Assembly (NCBI GenBank): GCA_009840005.1
Contig: VXOR01000104.1
Span: 1-50,482, forward strand
Direction of reading: 5' to 3'
DNA length: 50,482 nt
Origin: Gemmatimonadota bacterium
GTDB lineage: Bacteria; Latescibacterota; UBA2968; UBA8231
Shown here: positions 1-7,757 of the stretch, one piece after another
Layout: the number at the start of each line of letters is the position of its first letter
Numbering within the stretch: position 1 is the first letter of the stretch
Notes under the pieces: model-generated
Told to the model about the DNA's origin: nothing
What the model saw: only the letters and a program-made list of their open reading frames with translations
Database searches by the model: none
Made by a program: the position numbers and the translations under genes

Positions 1-52
1 GGCGGCCAATGCGCCGGTCGTGGTCTTGCGCTTGGGTTACAGGTTCACTCAT
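1..52 (-). CDS. N-terminus of a coiled-coil protein, cut by window edge
   Basis: Seen: reading leftward from an ATG at 52, the strand encodes MSEPVTQAQDHDRRIGR before the window ends. This is the same N-terminus as the complete gene at 94-420, and bases 1-73 are a near copy of 369-441 including the upstream AAGGA ribosome-binding site. It is therefore the start of a tandem paralogue whose remainder lies outside the window. Function is unknown; the complete copy suggests a membrane-anchored coiled coil. Confidence 0.6.
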   Translation of the reverse strand, partial: MSEPVTQAQDHDRRIGR

Positions 53-93
53 AACCAATCCTTGCAACTTTCGCCTTGCCAAACGGCCGTTAC

Positions 94-420
94 TTAGGTC
101 AGCTTCAAGGCGGCGAACAGCAACCCCATCAGCGCAATCTGCGTGCCAATCGCCCACAAGATGCGGTTGTTGAGCGCCTCCAACCGGACGTTAATCTGCC
201 GGCCCTGCTCGGTGATGCGCTCTTCAAGCTGCCGTCCCTGCTCAGCGATTTCTTGCCGCAGTTGCCGTCCCTGTTCGGCGATGCGCCCTTCGAGCTGCCG
301 GCCCTGTTCGGTGATGGCGTGCTCTATACGGTCGAGGCGTGGGGCCATCTGCTCGGCGATGCCTTCAAGGCGGCCAATGCGCCGGTCGTGGTCTTGCGCT
401 TGCGTTACGGGTTCACTCAT
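94..420 (-). CDS. small coiled-coil protein with C-terminal membrane helix
   Basis: I do not recognise a named family. The protein (about 108 residues) is a charged heptad-like coiled coil built from repeats of the type EQGRQLEERI/EQGRQLRQEI, four times in the middle third. It ends in a hydrophobic helix (ILWAIGTQIALMGLLFAALKL) that would anchor it in the membrane with the coil in the cytoplasm. The start at 420 (MSEP) is chosen over an ATG 15 bases upstream because AAGGA lies at ribosome-binding distance from it. A paralogue starts at the window's left edge, so this is a tandem pair. The small protein at 25,872 has a similar plan (one membrane helix plus RLxRxE coil) in the opposite order. 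Confidence 0.65.
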   Translation of the reverse strand: MSEPVTQAQDHDRRIGRLEGIAEQMAPRLDRIEHAITEQGRQLEGRIAEQGRQLRQEIAEQGRQLEERITEQGRQINVRLEALNNRILWAIGTQIALMGLLFAALKLT

Positions 421-441
421 AACCAATCCTTGCAACTTTCG
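369..441. repeat. second copy of tandem duplication (matches 1-73)
   Basis: Bases 369-441 match 1-73 with only a few substitutions. The block covers the first codons of each coiled-coil gene plus its ribosome-binding site. It marks a tandem gene duplication with a period of 368 bases. The internal heptad codons of the complete gene are themselves repetitive, which would favour such slippage or unequal exchange. Confidence 0.75.
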
Positions 442-726
442 TCTATCGCCTACCCGTCAAGCGGTGGTTGCTTAGGGGACGGACGCTACGCCGTCCTTCG
501 TCGGCATCGTTTCTGACATATATACATCAACCCACTCAAAAGGGCAAGATCGGCCAAATCATGGGCTTGAGTTCGGGTGGGGCGGATGTATCCGCAAAAA
601 AAGCAAGAATCGTGCCAAGGCGGCGGCTCAGGGGGAGGAAGGGGCTATAAGGCGCGGGAGTGTAGCCGAAAGGATACAGAGAGGGGGGAGATGGAAACAA
701 AAGCGGCGTAACATCAGTTTTAATTT
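421..726. other. intergenic region with one half-site of the TGAYGTTACGC repeat family
   Basis: No convincing gene was seen on either strand. A small hairpin (ggacggacgctacgccgtcc) lies near 478-497. At 706-717 sits gcgtaacatcag, identical to the right-hand tip of the hairpin elements at 2983-3096 and 4170-4283, directly downstream of rsmA. No matching left tip was found nearby, so this is probably a decayed element. Confidence 0.5.
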
Positions 727-1497
727 CTAATTCCTAGCCCACAAGGCGCGAGTGATTTCGCCGAACTCGCGTGGCGTGACGGTGTACACGGGTTTGTTTT
801 TGATCTTCTTGCCTAGGCTGGCGAGGGCGGCTGTGGGTACGATCTGCTGGACTTGCTCTTGGCGGCGGGCAAAGAGGCTTTCCAAGACCTGCCGGAAGAA
901 ATCCTCGGACGGCACGGCAAACTTGGGCTTGGTGCGCTTGATGAGTACGAGCGCACTCTCGACCTCGGGGCGAGGAAAAAAGGCACCTTTGCCCACCTGC
1001 TCAATCCACTCTACTTGCGCCAGCCGCCCGACGGTGACTCCAATCCGACTATAGCCCGGTTGGCCGACGGTGGCGCACAGCCGCTGGGCCAGCCGCTTGG
1101 GCAACATGAGCACGGCCCGCTCAAAGCGCTGGTTTAGCAGCTTGAATACAATCGGCAGGGCCACTTGATACGGTAGGTTGGCCACCGCCTTGTCGAAGCG
1201 CGGAAAATCCACGGCCAACGCATCGCCCCATAGTACCTTGAGATGCCCGTACCGCCGCTGCAATTCCTTGAGGCACGGGGCAAACTGGCGATCTTGCTCC
1301 ACCGCCACGACCTGCCCGGCTCGCTCCAGCAGCAACTGCGTCAGATTGCCGATTCCAGCCCCGATCTCTAGTACCGTATCGCCAGCCGCGATGTCGGCGC
1401 AAGCCACTTCCCGGCGCAGGACGGCCGTGTCGGTGAGGAAATTTTGGCCGCGATTTTTCTTGGGGCGGATGGAGTAGTGAGTTAAGAGGGATTGCAT
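727..1497 (-). CDS. rsmA: 16S rRNA dimethyladenosine transferase RsmA/KsgA
   Basis: It methylates two adjacent adenosines near the 3' end of 16S rRNA late in 30S assembly, using S-adenosylmethionine. Seen: GQNFL at residues 17-21, SAM-binding VLEIGAGIGNLTQ at 42-54, catalytic NLPY at 107-110 and FFPRPEVES near 173-181, all hallmarks of the KsgA/Dim1 family. Length (256 aa) is normal. The ATG is 2 bases after the stop of the upstream 1500-2945 gene, so the two are probably cotranscribed. The junction is built from GGAATTA repeats that also provide both the upstream gene's final RN-stop codons and this gene's AGGAAT ribosome-binding region. It ends with the same RN-stop pattern. Confidence 0.95.
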   Translation of the reverse strand: MQSLLTHYSIRPKKNRGQNFLTDTAVLRREVACADIAAGDTVLEIGAGIGNLTQLLLERAGQVVAVEQDRQFAPCLKELQRRYGHLKVLWGDALAVDFPRFDKAVANLPYQVALPIVFKLLNQRFERAVLMLPKRLAQRLCATVGQPGYSRIGVTVGRLAQVEWIEQVGKGAFFPRPEVESALVLIKRTKPKFAVPSEDFFRQVLESLFARRQEQVQQIVPTAALASLGKKIKNKPVYTVTPREFGEITRALWARN

Positions 1498-1499
1498 TC

Positions 1500-2945
1500 C
1501 TAATTCCTAATTCCCGCGAACACCTCGCGCCCCCTCCTGAACAGTTCCCGCACATCCTCGCGCTGCTGGTCGTTGTTGTAGCGGCCATACGTGCCGATCC
1601 ACTTGAGCGACTCGTCAATCGAGCGGAGAAAGAAATTCGCGGCCGCCTCGCGCTCGGCTGGCGGCGCACCGCTGCGGAAATAACTCGGGCTCGAATGCGC
1701 GTACATGGACTGGTCGAAGCTGTCGCGCGAATCGCCCCACAACCGGGCGGCAACCCAGCCGTCGCGCTCGGCCCTGAAGCCGTGGCGCAGCGCGCCCTCG
1801 CGTCGCCCTTCGGGCCATGCCCAGCGCTGTACTACCGCGCCGTTGACCACCAACTCGGCGCGCTCAATCGGATAAAACGAGCTAAAGGTCACTTCGGCCT
1901 CTAACTCCGCGCCACTGCCACATTCCACGGTGTCGCCCATCGGACGCCCATTGAGCGAGAGTTGGAGCGCCGGGCCGTTGGTTATAAAGGTCCGCCCCTG
2001 CTTCATCCCCTCGATCCAGCTCGCATACGAAAATTCCCCATCCACTTGCACGTACACGCGGTTGTTGGAGCACACAAACCAATCCGTACCAGTCGAAGCC
2101 GGCAGCCGCAGACCGCAGTTGAGCAGCTTGTACCAGAGATCGTATTCCGGATCCATCCAAAAGGGGTCGAACAGATTGAACGCGTCCAGCTTGCCCAACG
2201 CCGCGGCCACCGGGGCCTCCATGCCGCGGCCGTTGTGACACCAGATGACCAAGCCGCCCTGCTCGCGGGCGTCGTCGCAACAAAAGCACAAGGGCGGATA
2301 GTCCGGGTCGAATTGGCCGGCGAGGGTGTGGCCGCGGCTGACGGGCTGCACGAGGTTGCGGATGTTGAGCAACATCACGTGGCCGTAGCCAAAGCCCCAC
2401 GGCGAATGGTCTCCGTAGTGGCGGTTTTCCTCGCCGATGTCGAGGACGTGATGGGCAGTCGTAAACTCGTTCATCACGCCAATGGGATACTTGTTGGAGG
2501 CGTAGGGCAGTTGGCGGCGCTCGAGCACGCTGACGCAGGTGACGTTGTACCCCTCGACGCTGCAATCAATCCCGAGCCGCTCGTCGGGCCGGGTCTCCTT
2601 CTCGTCGTAGTGAATGTGCGTGTTGCCCGGATACCAAGCCTTCTCTTGGGGGCTATACCAGCGGCGCAGCGGAATCTCCACCTCGACGCGGCCCTTGGCG
2701 GGCAGTTCGACGGTCGTGCGATAGGGTTCGTACTCCGTGCCGCGCTCGACCAGCACATCCGTGCGCCCCCGGCTGCCCTCGACGGCAAACGCGCCATCGC
2801 AAAAGAAAAACGGCGTGCCTGGGCCGCGCTTCAGCACGGAGTTCGGCGGGTGGGAAAAGGTGCCCGAGGCATTGAGTACATTTACTTTGGCGTCGAGCGA
2901 TTCGCCGGAGACTGCGTCGATAATCGTGCCGTTAAGGGTGCCCAT
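1500..2945 (-). CDS. CehA/McbA-type PHP-fold metallohydrolase
   Basis: A predicted metal-dependent hydrolase of the CehA/McbA group, whose characterised members cleave carbaryl and similar esters; the natural substrate here is unknown. Residues 1-100 look like a beta-rich N-terminal domain (ends in VEVEIPLRRWY). The metal-binding PHP core follows, with HIHYDEKE at 110-117, WCHNGRG at 235-241 and STGTDW at 284-289. A C-terminal beta region covers about 320-480. No signal peptide is seen at the chosen start, so it is probably cytoplasmic. AGAGGAGG sits at ribosome-binding distance upstream. It is followed immediately by rsmA. Related proteins are frequent in lineages rich in sulfatases and dioxygenases. 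The family call is firm; the substrate is not predicted. Confidence 0.8.
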   Translation of the reverse strand: MGTLNGTIIDAVSGESLDAKVNVLNASGTFSHPPNSVLKRGPGTPFFFCDGAFAVEGSRGRTDVLVERGTEYEPYRTTVELPAKGRVEVEIPLRRWYSPQEKAWYPGNTHIHYDEKETRPDERLGIDCSVEGYNVTCVSVLERRQLPYASNKYPIGVMNEFTTAHHVLDIGEENRHYGDHSPWGFGYGHVMLLNIRNLVQPVSRGHTLAGQFDPDYPPLCFCCDDAREQGGLVIWCHNGRGMEAPVAAALGKLDAFNLFDPFWMDPEYDLWYKLLNCGLRLPASTGTDWFVCSNNRVYVQVDGEFSYASWIEGMKQGRTFITNGPALQLSLNGRPMGDTVECGSGAELEAEVTFSSFYPIERAELVVNGAVVQRWAWPEGRREGALRHGFRAERDGWVAARLWGDSRDSFDQSMYAHSSPSYFRSGAPPAEREAAANFFLRSIDESLKWIGTYGRYNNDQQREDVRELFRRGREVFAGIRN

Positions 2946-2982
2946 AGAGACCTCCTCTCATTTCGCAATTCCCAATTCCTAC

Positions 2983-3096
2983 GTGACGTTACGCGGCACT
3001 TCGACAGGCTCAGTGCCCGTTGACGGAGCTCAGTACCTGGCCACTGAGCTTGTCGAAGTGGCCGCAGCAGAGGTGCATAAGACTGCGTAACATCAG
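2983..3096. repeat. hairpin element E1 with TGACGTTACGC tips
   Basis: The tips are gtgacgttacgc on the left and gcgtaacatcag on the right, forming a terminal inverted repeat. The core contains a second inverted repeat, cttcgacaggctcagtg versus cactgagcttgtcgaag. It is a near copy, in inverted orientation, of E2 at 4170-4283; together they bracket the C45-family gene. Flanks carry GGAATT/AGGAACT motifs. No coding capacity. It resembles a MITE or REP/BIME-like intergenic repeat. Confidence 0.75.
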
Positions 3097-3099
3097 TTC

Positions 3100-4149
3100 C
3101 TAATTGAGCGAATACGTTTCGTACGGGGCCGCGCAGGGATTGCCGCGGCTGATGTGCATGCGGCCTTGATCGGCCTCAATCACCACTGAAAACACGCTCG
3201 CCCAAAAGCCAGTCTGCGGATGGTCGTTGACGTGGCGGCAGATGGAGTACGGGTGCCGGTCGTGGTCGCGCAGAGCCTCTTGCACCTGCGCCATGCTCAC
3301 AAGCCGCTCGGGACCGAGCAACTGTTCGATGCGCTGGTGGCGCGGGACGGATTCAATCAACTCGGGAAACTCGCGGTTGATCGGCACCAGTTCCGGGTGC
3401 AAGCAGTGGTTGGTGTGGACGACGAACTCGTCGTCGCGCAAGACGTGGACGTGGCCCAAGGTGAGTTCGAGATCGGCCGGCCCCTGCGGGGTGGCGAGGA
3501 GGACATTGCCGGGAATGGCGCGATCGGCCCGGCGCACCGCGGCGACCGCGTCGCTGAGCGAGGTCTGTTCGTAAATGGCGCGCACGGCAAAGTAGTGCGG
3601 GACGCCGACCGGGCGGCTAGGGGCCGGCAGAGTGTTCATGCAGACGCCCATGCCGGCGTCGTTGCAGCCGATGTAGGCGATGAGGCCCGCTTGGGTGACG
3701 TTCATCAGCGCGGGCTTGCCAGCCGGGCGGCGCGTCAGCACAATCGTGAAGGGGTCCAGCGCGGGGTCATTGTCCCAGTTTTGCGCGGCAATCGCCCGGC
3801 CCTCAACGCTGCGCTGGGGGGCGACGGCAAAGGCCGTACAGCCCGCATCCTCCTCCGGGCAAAGCTGATTGCGCACCTGCAAGAGCATCATCTCATCCAG
3901 CGAAACGCCCGCGCCCTCACTCATCCCGCGCAACTCGTCGAGCATGTCGGGCGCGTACGCAGCCGCGCAATCCATGCTTTGGCGGCTTATGTCCATAGCG
4001 CGCTCGCGCGAGACAGGCACGGTCTTGTTGACGCGCTCTAAGGCAATGGCGGCAAAGCCGCGAATCTCGTCGCGGACGGCCTCACCAATCTGTCGCCCCA
4101 ACTCGCGCGGCGGGCCGCTGACTTCAATGTGGCGGTAACGAGTACTCAT
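3100..4149 (-). CDS. C45-family autoproteolytic acyltransferase/amidohydrolase
   Basis: A member of the family of penicillin acyl-CoA:6-APA acyltransferase (MEROPS C45), in which a cysteine becomes the N-terminal nucleophile after self-cleavage. Seen: DAGCTAFAV around Cys104, the expected nucleophile; NWDND at 124-128; GLIAYIGCNDAGMGVCMN; and a late HTNHCLHPE segment, all characteristic. Length (349 aa) is typical. Substrate is unknown; family members hydrolyse or transfer acyl groups on amides. The gene is flanked on both sides by inverted copies of the same hairpin element (E1, E2), and its stop abuts the element's AGGAACTGATGTTACGC tip. Confidence 0.82.
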   Translation of the reverse strand: MSTRYRHIEVSGPPRELGRQIGEAVRDEIRGFAAIALERVNKTVPVSRERAMDISRQSMDCAAAYAPDMLDELRGMSEGAGVSLDEMMLLQVRNQLCPEEDAGCTAFAVAPQRSVEGRAIAAQNWDNDPALDPFTIVLTRRPAGKPALMNVTQAGLIAYIGCNDAGMGVCMNTLPAPSRPVGVPHYFAVRAIYEQTSLSDAVAAVRRADRAIPGNVLLATPQGPADLELTLGHVHVLRDDEFVVHTNHCLHPELVPINREFPELIESVPRHQRIEQLLGPERLVSMAQVQEALRDHDRHPYSICRHVNDHPQTGFWASVFSVVIEADQGRMHISRGNPCAAPYETYSLN

Positions 4150-4169
4150 AGAAAATTCCTAGTTCCTAA

Positions 4170-4283
4170 GTGATGTTACGTAGCCTTATGCACCTCTGCT
4201 ACGGCCACTTCGACAAGCTCAGTGGCCAAGTACTGAGCTCAGCCACCGGGCACTGAGCCTGTCGAAGTGCCGCGTAACATCAG
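4170..4283. repeat. hairpin element E2, inverted copy of E1
   Basis: Left tip gtgatgttacg, right tip gcgtaacatcag, core cacttcgacaagctcagtggc paired with gcactgagcctgtcgaagtgc. Reverse-complementing E1 gives almost the same sequence over its full length. The right tip overlaps the end of the 4280-5254 gene: its TCA supplies that gene's TGA stop. Confidence 0.75.
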
Positions 4284-5254
4284 TTCCTAACTTGCAGGAC
4301 GACCTTGCCGATGTTGCGGTTTCGCCGCAGGATGTCTTGGGCGTCGGCCGCGCGCTCAATGGGCAGCACATCCTCGATCACAGCGCACATGCGCCCGTCG
4401 ATTAGCAGCAGCCAGAAGCGCTCTTTGAAGGCCGCGATGATCGCGGTTTTTTCCTCGTCCGAGCGGCTACGCAAAACCGAGCCGATCAGACGCAGCCGCT
4501 TTTTCTGCAATTCCAAGAGGTCGATCTGAGCCTCGGCACCGGTCAGCACGGCGATGATCACGAGGCGGCCCTCGGACTTGAGCAACTGCACATTGCGCGC
4601 CAAGTAGGAAGCCCCCGCGATGTCGAGGATCACATCGACCCCGTCGGTGTGGGCGAGAATGGCCTCGGCAAAGTCCCGCTCCTTGTAGTTTACCCCAAAC
4701 TCCGCGCCCAGCGCTAGGCAGCACGCCACCTTGTCGTCCGTGCCAGCCGTGACAATCACCTTAGCCTCGGCTTCGCGGCACAACTGCACCGCGGCCGTAC
4801 CAACGCCGCTGCCCCCGCCGTGGATGAGCGCGGTCTCGCCGGCGCGCAAGCCGGCTTCGCGGAACAGGTTGACAAAAGCGGTGAGAAAAACCTCGCAGAT
4901 GGCCGCTCCCCAAGTGAAGTCGCGCTCGGCGGGCAAGGGCAGCAAATGGGTGGCGGGAACAGCCACGCGCTCGGCGTACCCGCCGCCGGAGAGCAGGCCG
5001 AGGACGCGGTCACCGGGCTGCCACTGCGTTACAGTCTCTCCCGTGGCGGCGACCACGCCCGCCATTTCCAAGCCCATATAAGGGGATGCACCCGGGGGTG
5101 GTGGGTAGTTGCCGACGCGCTGGAGGAGATCGGCGCGATTGACGGCTGTGGCATGTATATCGACGAGAACCTCGCCCGGGCCGCAGGTCGGGTCTGGGAC
5201 CTCTTGCCAGCAGAGCGAGTGGTCCGCGTCGTTAGCTACAATTATGGCTTTCAT
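4280..5254 (-). CDS. NAD(P)H:quinone oxidoreductase, zinc-free MDR family
   Basis: It probably reduces quinones or other enones with NADPH in the cytoplasm. The sequence matches the PIG3/TP53I3-like quinone oxidoreductase branch of the medium-chain dehydrogenases. Seen: NRADLLQRVGNYPPPPGASP at 39-58, GLEMAGVV at 61-68, and the nucleotide-binding HGGGSGVGTAAVQ at 145-157. There is no zinc-binding cysteine set, as expected. Length (324 aa) is normal. The last two residues (RN) and the TGA stop are encoded within the tip of repeat element E2, suggesting the element redefined the gene's 3' end. It is not obviously in an operon with the downstream C45 gene because the element intervenes. Confidence 0.88.
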   Translation of the reverse strand: MKAIIVANDADHSLCWQEVPDPTCGPGEVLVDIHATAVNRADLLQRVGNYPPPPGASPYMGLEMAGVVAATGETVTQWQPGDRVLGLLSGGGYAERVAVPATHLLPLPAERDFTWGAAICEVFLTAFVNLFREAGLRAGETALIHGGGSGVGTAAVQLCREAEAKVIVTAGTDDKVACCLALGAEFGVNYKERDFAEAILAHTDGVDVILDIAGASYLARNVQLLKSEGRLVIIAVLTGAEAQIDLLELQKKRLRLIGSVLRSRSDEEKTAIIAAFKERFWLLLIDGRMCAVIEDVLPIERAADAQDILRRNRNIGKVVLQVRN

Positions 5255-5352
5255 GGCCTATACGTTGACGTATCGGGTAGTGAAGCGCAAGTTTGCATGG
5301 GGCGCGGGGGCGGCATATTTTTCGGCTCATAGCTAGAAGTTATCTCATAAAC

Positions 5353-5409
5353 GTCTGAACACCTCATCTTAATGTAGGGGCGACCCTTGTGGTCGCCCGT
5401 TGTTCAGAC
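5353..5409. repeat. nested inverted repeat in a 282-base intergenic region
   Basis: The 5255-5536 gap separates divergent genes and holds no credible ORF. It contains an outer 8-base inverted repeat (gtctgaac/gttcagac) enclosing a strong inner hairpin, gggcgacc-cttgt-ggtcgccc at 5378-5398. The plan (tip repeat around an unrelated hairpin core) resembles E1-E4 but with different tips. Further on, a cgcagatgacgcagatgg motif at about 5467-5485 resembles the repeats at 38,801 and 40,348. Confidence 0.55.
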
Positions 5410-5536
5410 TCGCGAATACTCCCAACAGACCTGCTAAAAGCACCTGCGGCTCAGGCCGCTATAATTCGCAGATGACGCAGATGGGTGCTTGTAGCGTTTT
5501 CGTCGTTCAGAAATGGCTATCTGAGAGGAGCTTTTC

Positions 5537-7030
5537 ATGGCACCGCTTCCCACCCGCGTCACCGCCGCGCTAGCTAATGCGTCGGAACGGCGCAGCATCG
5601 CCTTCGAGTACCAGCAAACACCCATCTACCATAAGCCCGTCACCGTTGAAGCTCCCCTCGACGAAAAGGGCTGCCTCGCGATAGACCTGCCGTTTACGGA
5701 AGCGCAAATGGTTTTGGTCAAGCTCGACGATGAGGTCAAGCTGTTCTTGGAACCGGGCGACCAGTTGCACCTTGACGCGGATTTGCTCGACCTGCCTCAG
5801 TCCCTCCGCTTTTCCGGCCAAGCCGCGGCCAACAACCAGTTCCTCGCTGCCCTGCGGGCTCGCTTCCCCGACTACCTGCGCATCGACTACGAAGACTTGG
5901 CAGTTGACGCGCATCGCCAAATAATTGACCAGCGGCACTTGGAATTGGAATCCTTTTTGGACGAGGGATGCAGCCAGTACCAACTTACCCTAGGTTTTAT
6001 CGCCTATTACCGCTCTGCAATCATCTATGAATGGGCTGAAGAAGTGTTCCACTATCTGATCGCCTACGAGATGTGCAATGGACGGAAGCGCCCAGTCATC
6101 TCCGAGGACTATTACGATGCCCTCAATCCGGTCGAACTGATTGACGAAGCGGCTATCGGCATCATCGATTACCGCCGTTTTCTGCGGAACAATTTCATAC
6201 GCATAATGGACGAAGCCGAGGAGCAAGCCGCACGAGAGCAACTATCCGAGGAGCAACGCCGAGCCGGTATCCAACCCCGCACCATCGCCTACCTACCAGA
6301 CTTCATTGTGCAGTTGGACGAGGAGCAACGCCGAGGCGACTTTCTCCAATTCCACACCATCATCTACCACCTAGCCAAGCGGCTCTTGCACGGCAAAGTC
6401 CTGTACTTCTTTCTCGCCGGTGAGATCATCGACGATTTCCAAGATGGCCGTTTTGACCAAGGCAAACAACGCTGGGCCGAATTCCGCCAAGACAACCCCT
6501 ATCCCGAATACACCGAGGCCGTTGAGGAGGTCGTGCGAGAAACATCCAAGTTCAAACCCGGCCAGCCAGCCCCCGACTTCACCCTCGACGATCTGCAAGG
6601 CCAAAGCGTCTCCCTGAGCGATTTCAGAGGCCAAGCGGTTTTCTTGGACTTTTGGTCGAGAGGATGCCTCCCATGCGTCGAAGATTTTCCCTATCTGGAA
6701 CAGATCAAACAGCAGACCCAAGACCAGAAGGTAGTCTTCCTGAGCATCTCCTTGGACGCTAGCGCCGACCGGTGGCAGCAAGCAGTCAATGAGCACGGCC
6801 TGACCGGTGTCCACGTCCGCTCCCCGGGCGGCTGGCAGGCGGCGGTGGCCCAATTGTACCAGATCCGGAGCATACCCACTTATCTCCTAGTGGGACCAGA
6901 CGGCCTGTTGGCTGGTCGAGTCAATAGTGTCTGGAATGTCGCGGATGTAGTCGCCCGCATTGGGGAAATAGCGTCTGGAGAGGTCCCATCGTCAAAAAGC
7001 AACCGCTCGGAGATGGTCATCAGCGGGTAG
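5537..7030 (+). CDS. TlpA-like thioredoxin-fold protein with N-terminal beta domain
   Basis: The C-terminal third (about residues 340-480) is a TlpA/ResA-type redoxin: PAPDFTLDDLQGQSVSLSDF, then the CxxC active site Cys377-Leu-Pro-Cys380, then RSIPTYLLVGPDG with the cis-proline. The N-terminal part (about 15-90) reads like the beta domain common ahead of TlpA modules (FLEPGDQLHLDAD), and a helical linker follows. GAGAGGAG precedes the ATG, with an in-frame stop just upstream, so the start is well fixed. Odd: no signal peptide or lipobox is visible, although most relatives are exported; either it is cytoplasmic or the exported N-terminus has been lost. Role is likely thiol-disulfide exchange, partner unknown. 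Confidence 0.75.
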   Translation: MAPLPTRVTAALANASERRSIAFEYQQTPIYHKPVTVEAPLDEKGCLAIDLPFTEAQMVLVKLDDEVKLFLEPGDQLHLDADLLDLPQSLRFSGQAAANNQFLAALRARFPDYLRIDYEDLAVDAHRQIIDQRHLELESFLDEGCSQYQLTLGFIAYYRSAIIYEWAEEVFHYLIAYEMCNGRKRPVISEDYYDALNPVELIDEAAIGIIDYRRFLRNNFIRIMDEAEEQAAREQLSEEQRRAGIQPRTIAYLPDFIVQLDEEQRRGDFLQFHTIIYHLAKRLLHGKVLYFFLAGEIIDDFQDGRFDQGKQRWAEFRQDNPYPEYTEAVEEVVRETSKFKPGQPAPDFTLDDLQGQSVSLSDFRGQAVFLDFWSRGCLPCVEDFPYLEQIKQQTQDQKVVFLSISLDASADRWQQAVNEHGLTGVHVRSPGGWQAAVAQLYQIRSIPTYLLVGPDGLLAGRVNSVWNVADVVARIGEIASGEVPSSKSNRSEMVISG

Positions 7031-7139
7031 CCGCATTGGGGCGGTCTGGGAATGCGATTTTTGCAGGATCGGCGTATCTTATACCTTCATTATATTTTCG
7101 CTCAATAGCATCACAACAATTCAACGAAACGCAGCTAAC

Positions 7140-7646
7140 ATGACCAATATCGAGATCAAGGCACGCTACCCCGACGTCGAGCGCGCCGAAGAAAACCTCA
7201 ACGCCCTCGGCGCAGGGCTGGCGGGAACCTTCCACCAGAAGGACACCTATTTCAACGTCGCCCAAGGGCGGCTCAAACTGCGCGAACTTGGAACCGACGA
7301 AGGTCATCTGATTTTCTACCATCGCGAGGACCTAACCGGCCCCAAGCGCAGCGATTACGAGATTGCCAAAACCGAAGATCCCGAGGGCCTGCGCAACATC
7401 CTCAGCAGCATCCACGGCGTCTGGGTCGAAGTGGAAAAGACGCGCCAAGTCTGGCTGTGGGAAAACGTGCGCATCCACCTCGACGACGTAAAGGGCCTCG
7501 GCCAGTTCGTCGAGCTAGAAGCCGTAACCGAAGAAAAAGGCGTCGAAGAATCCCACCGACGCGTCGAGGCCCTAATGCGAGCTTTGGAAATCACCAGCGA
7601 CCAGCTAGTCAAAGGCTCCTACGGGGATATTGTCGCCGCTAGTTGA
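7140..7646 (+). CDS. CYTH-domain protein (class IV adenylate cyclase-like)
   Basis: It has the CYTH (triphosphate tunnel) fold, whose members include class IV adenylate cyclases and inorganic or thiamine triphosphatases. Seen: the N-terminal NIEIKARY (Glu5, Lys7) in place of the usual ExExK strand, DTYFNV, GRLKLRE, and the late HLDDVKGLGQFVELE strand pair that forms the acidic tunnel. Length (168 aa) is typical. It starts 109 bases after the thioredoxin-like gene. The substrate cannot be settled from sequence: the triphosphatase or cyclase call is inference, while family membership is firm. Confidence 0.82.
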   Translation: MTNIEIKARYPDVERAEENLNALGAGLAGTFHQKDTYFNVAQGRLKLRELGTDEGHLIFYHREDLTGPKRSDYEIAKTEDPEGLRNILSSIHGVWVEVEKTRQVWLWENVRIHLDDVKGLGQFVELEAVTEEKGVEESHRRVEALMRALEITSDQLVKGSYGDIVAAS

Positions 7647-7757
7647 CCTTTCTCCACTGGCTGTCCGGTGTCGAAATCGGCCGTCACCGCGCCACCCTAG
7701 CCGAACTATAAGTACCTTCATCCGAACAAGCTCAGCTATCGCCGGCTTGTCCCTTCC

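Noticed and set aside
1962..3023. 353-codon plus-strand frame over the CehA-like gene
   Set aside because: GC-rich shadow frame opposite a gene with clear catalytic motifs; no ribosome-binding site and no recognisable domain.
3220..4041. 273-codon plus-strand frame over the C45 gene
   Set aside because: Shadow of the minus-strand gene, low complexity and no domain.
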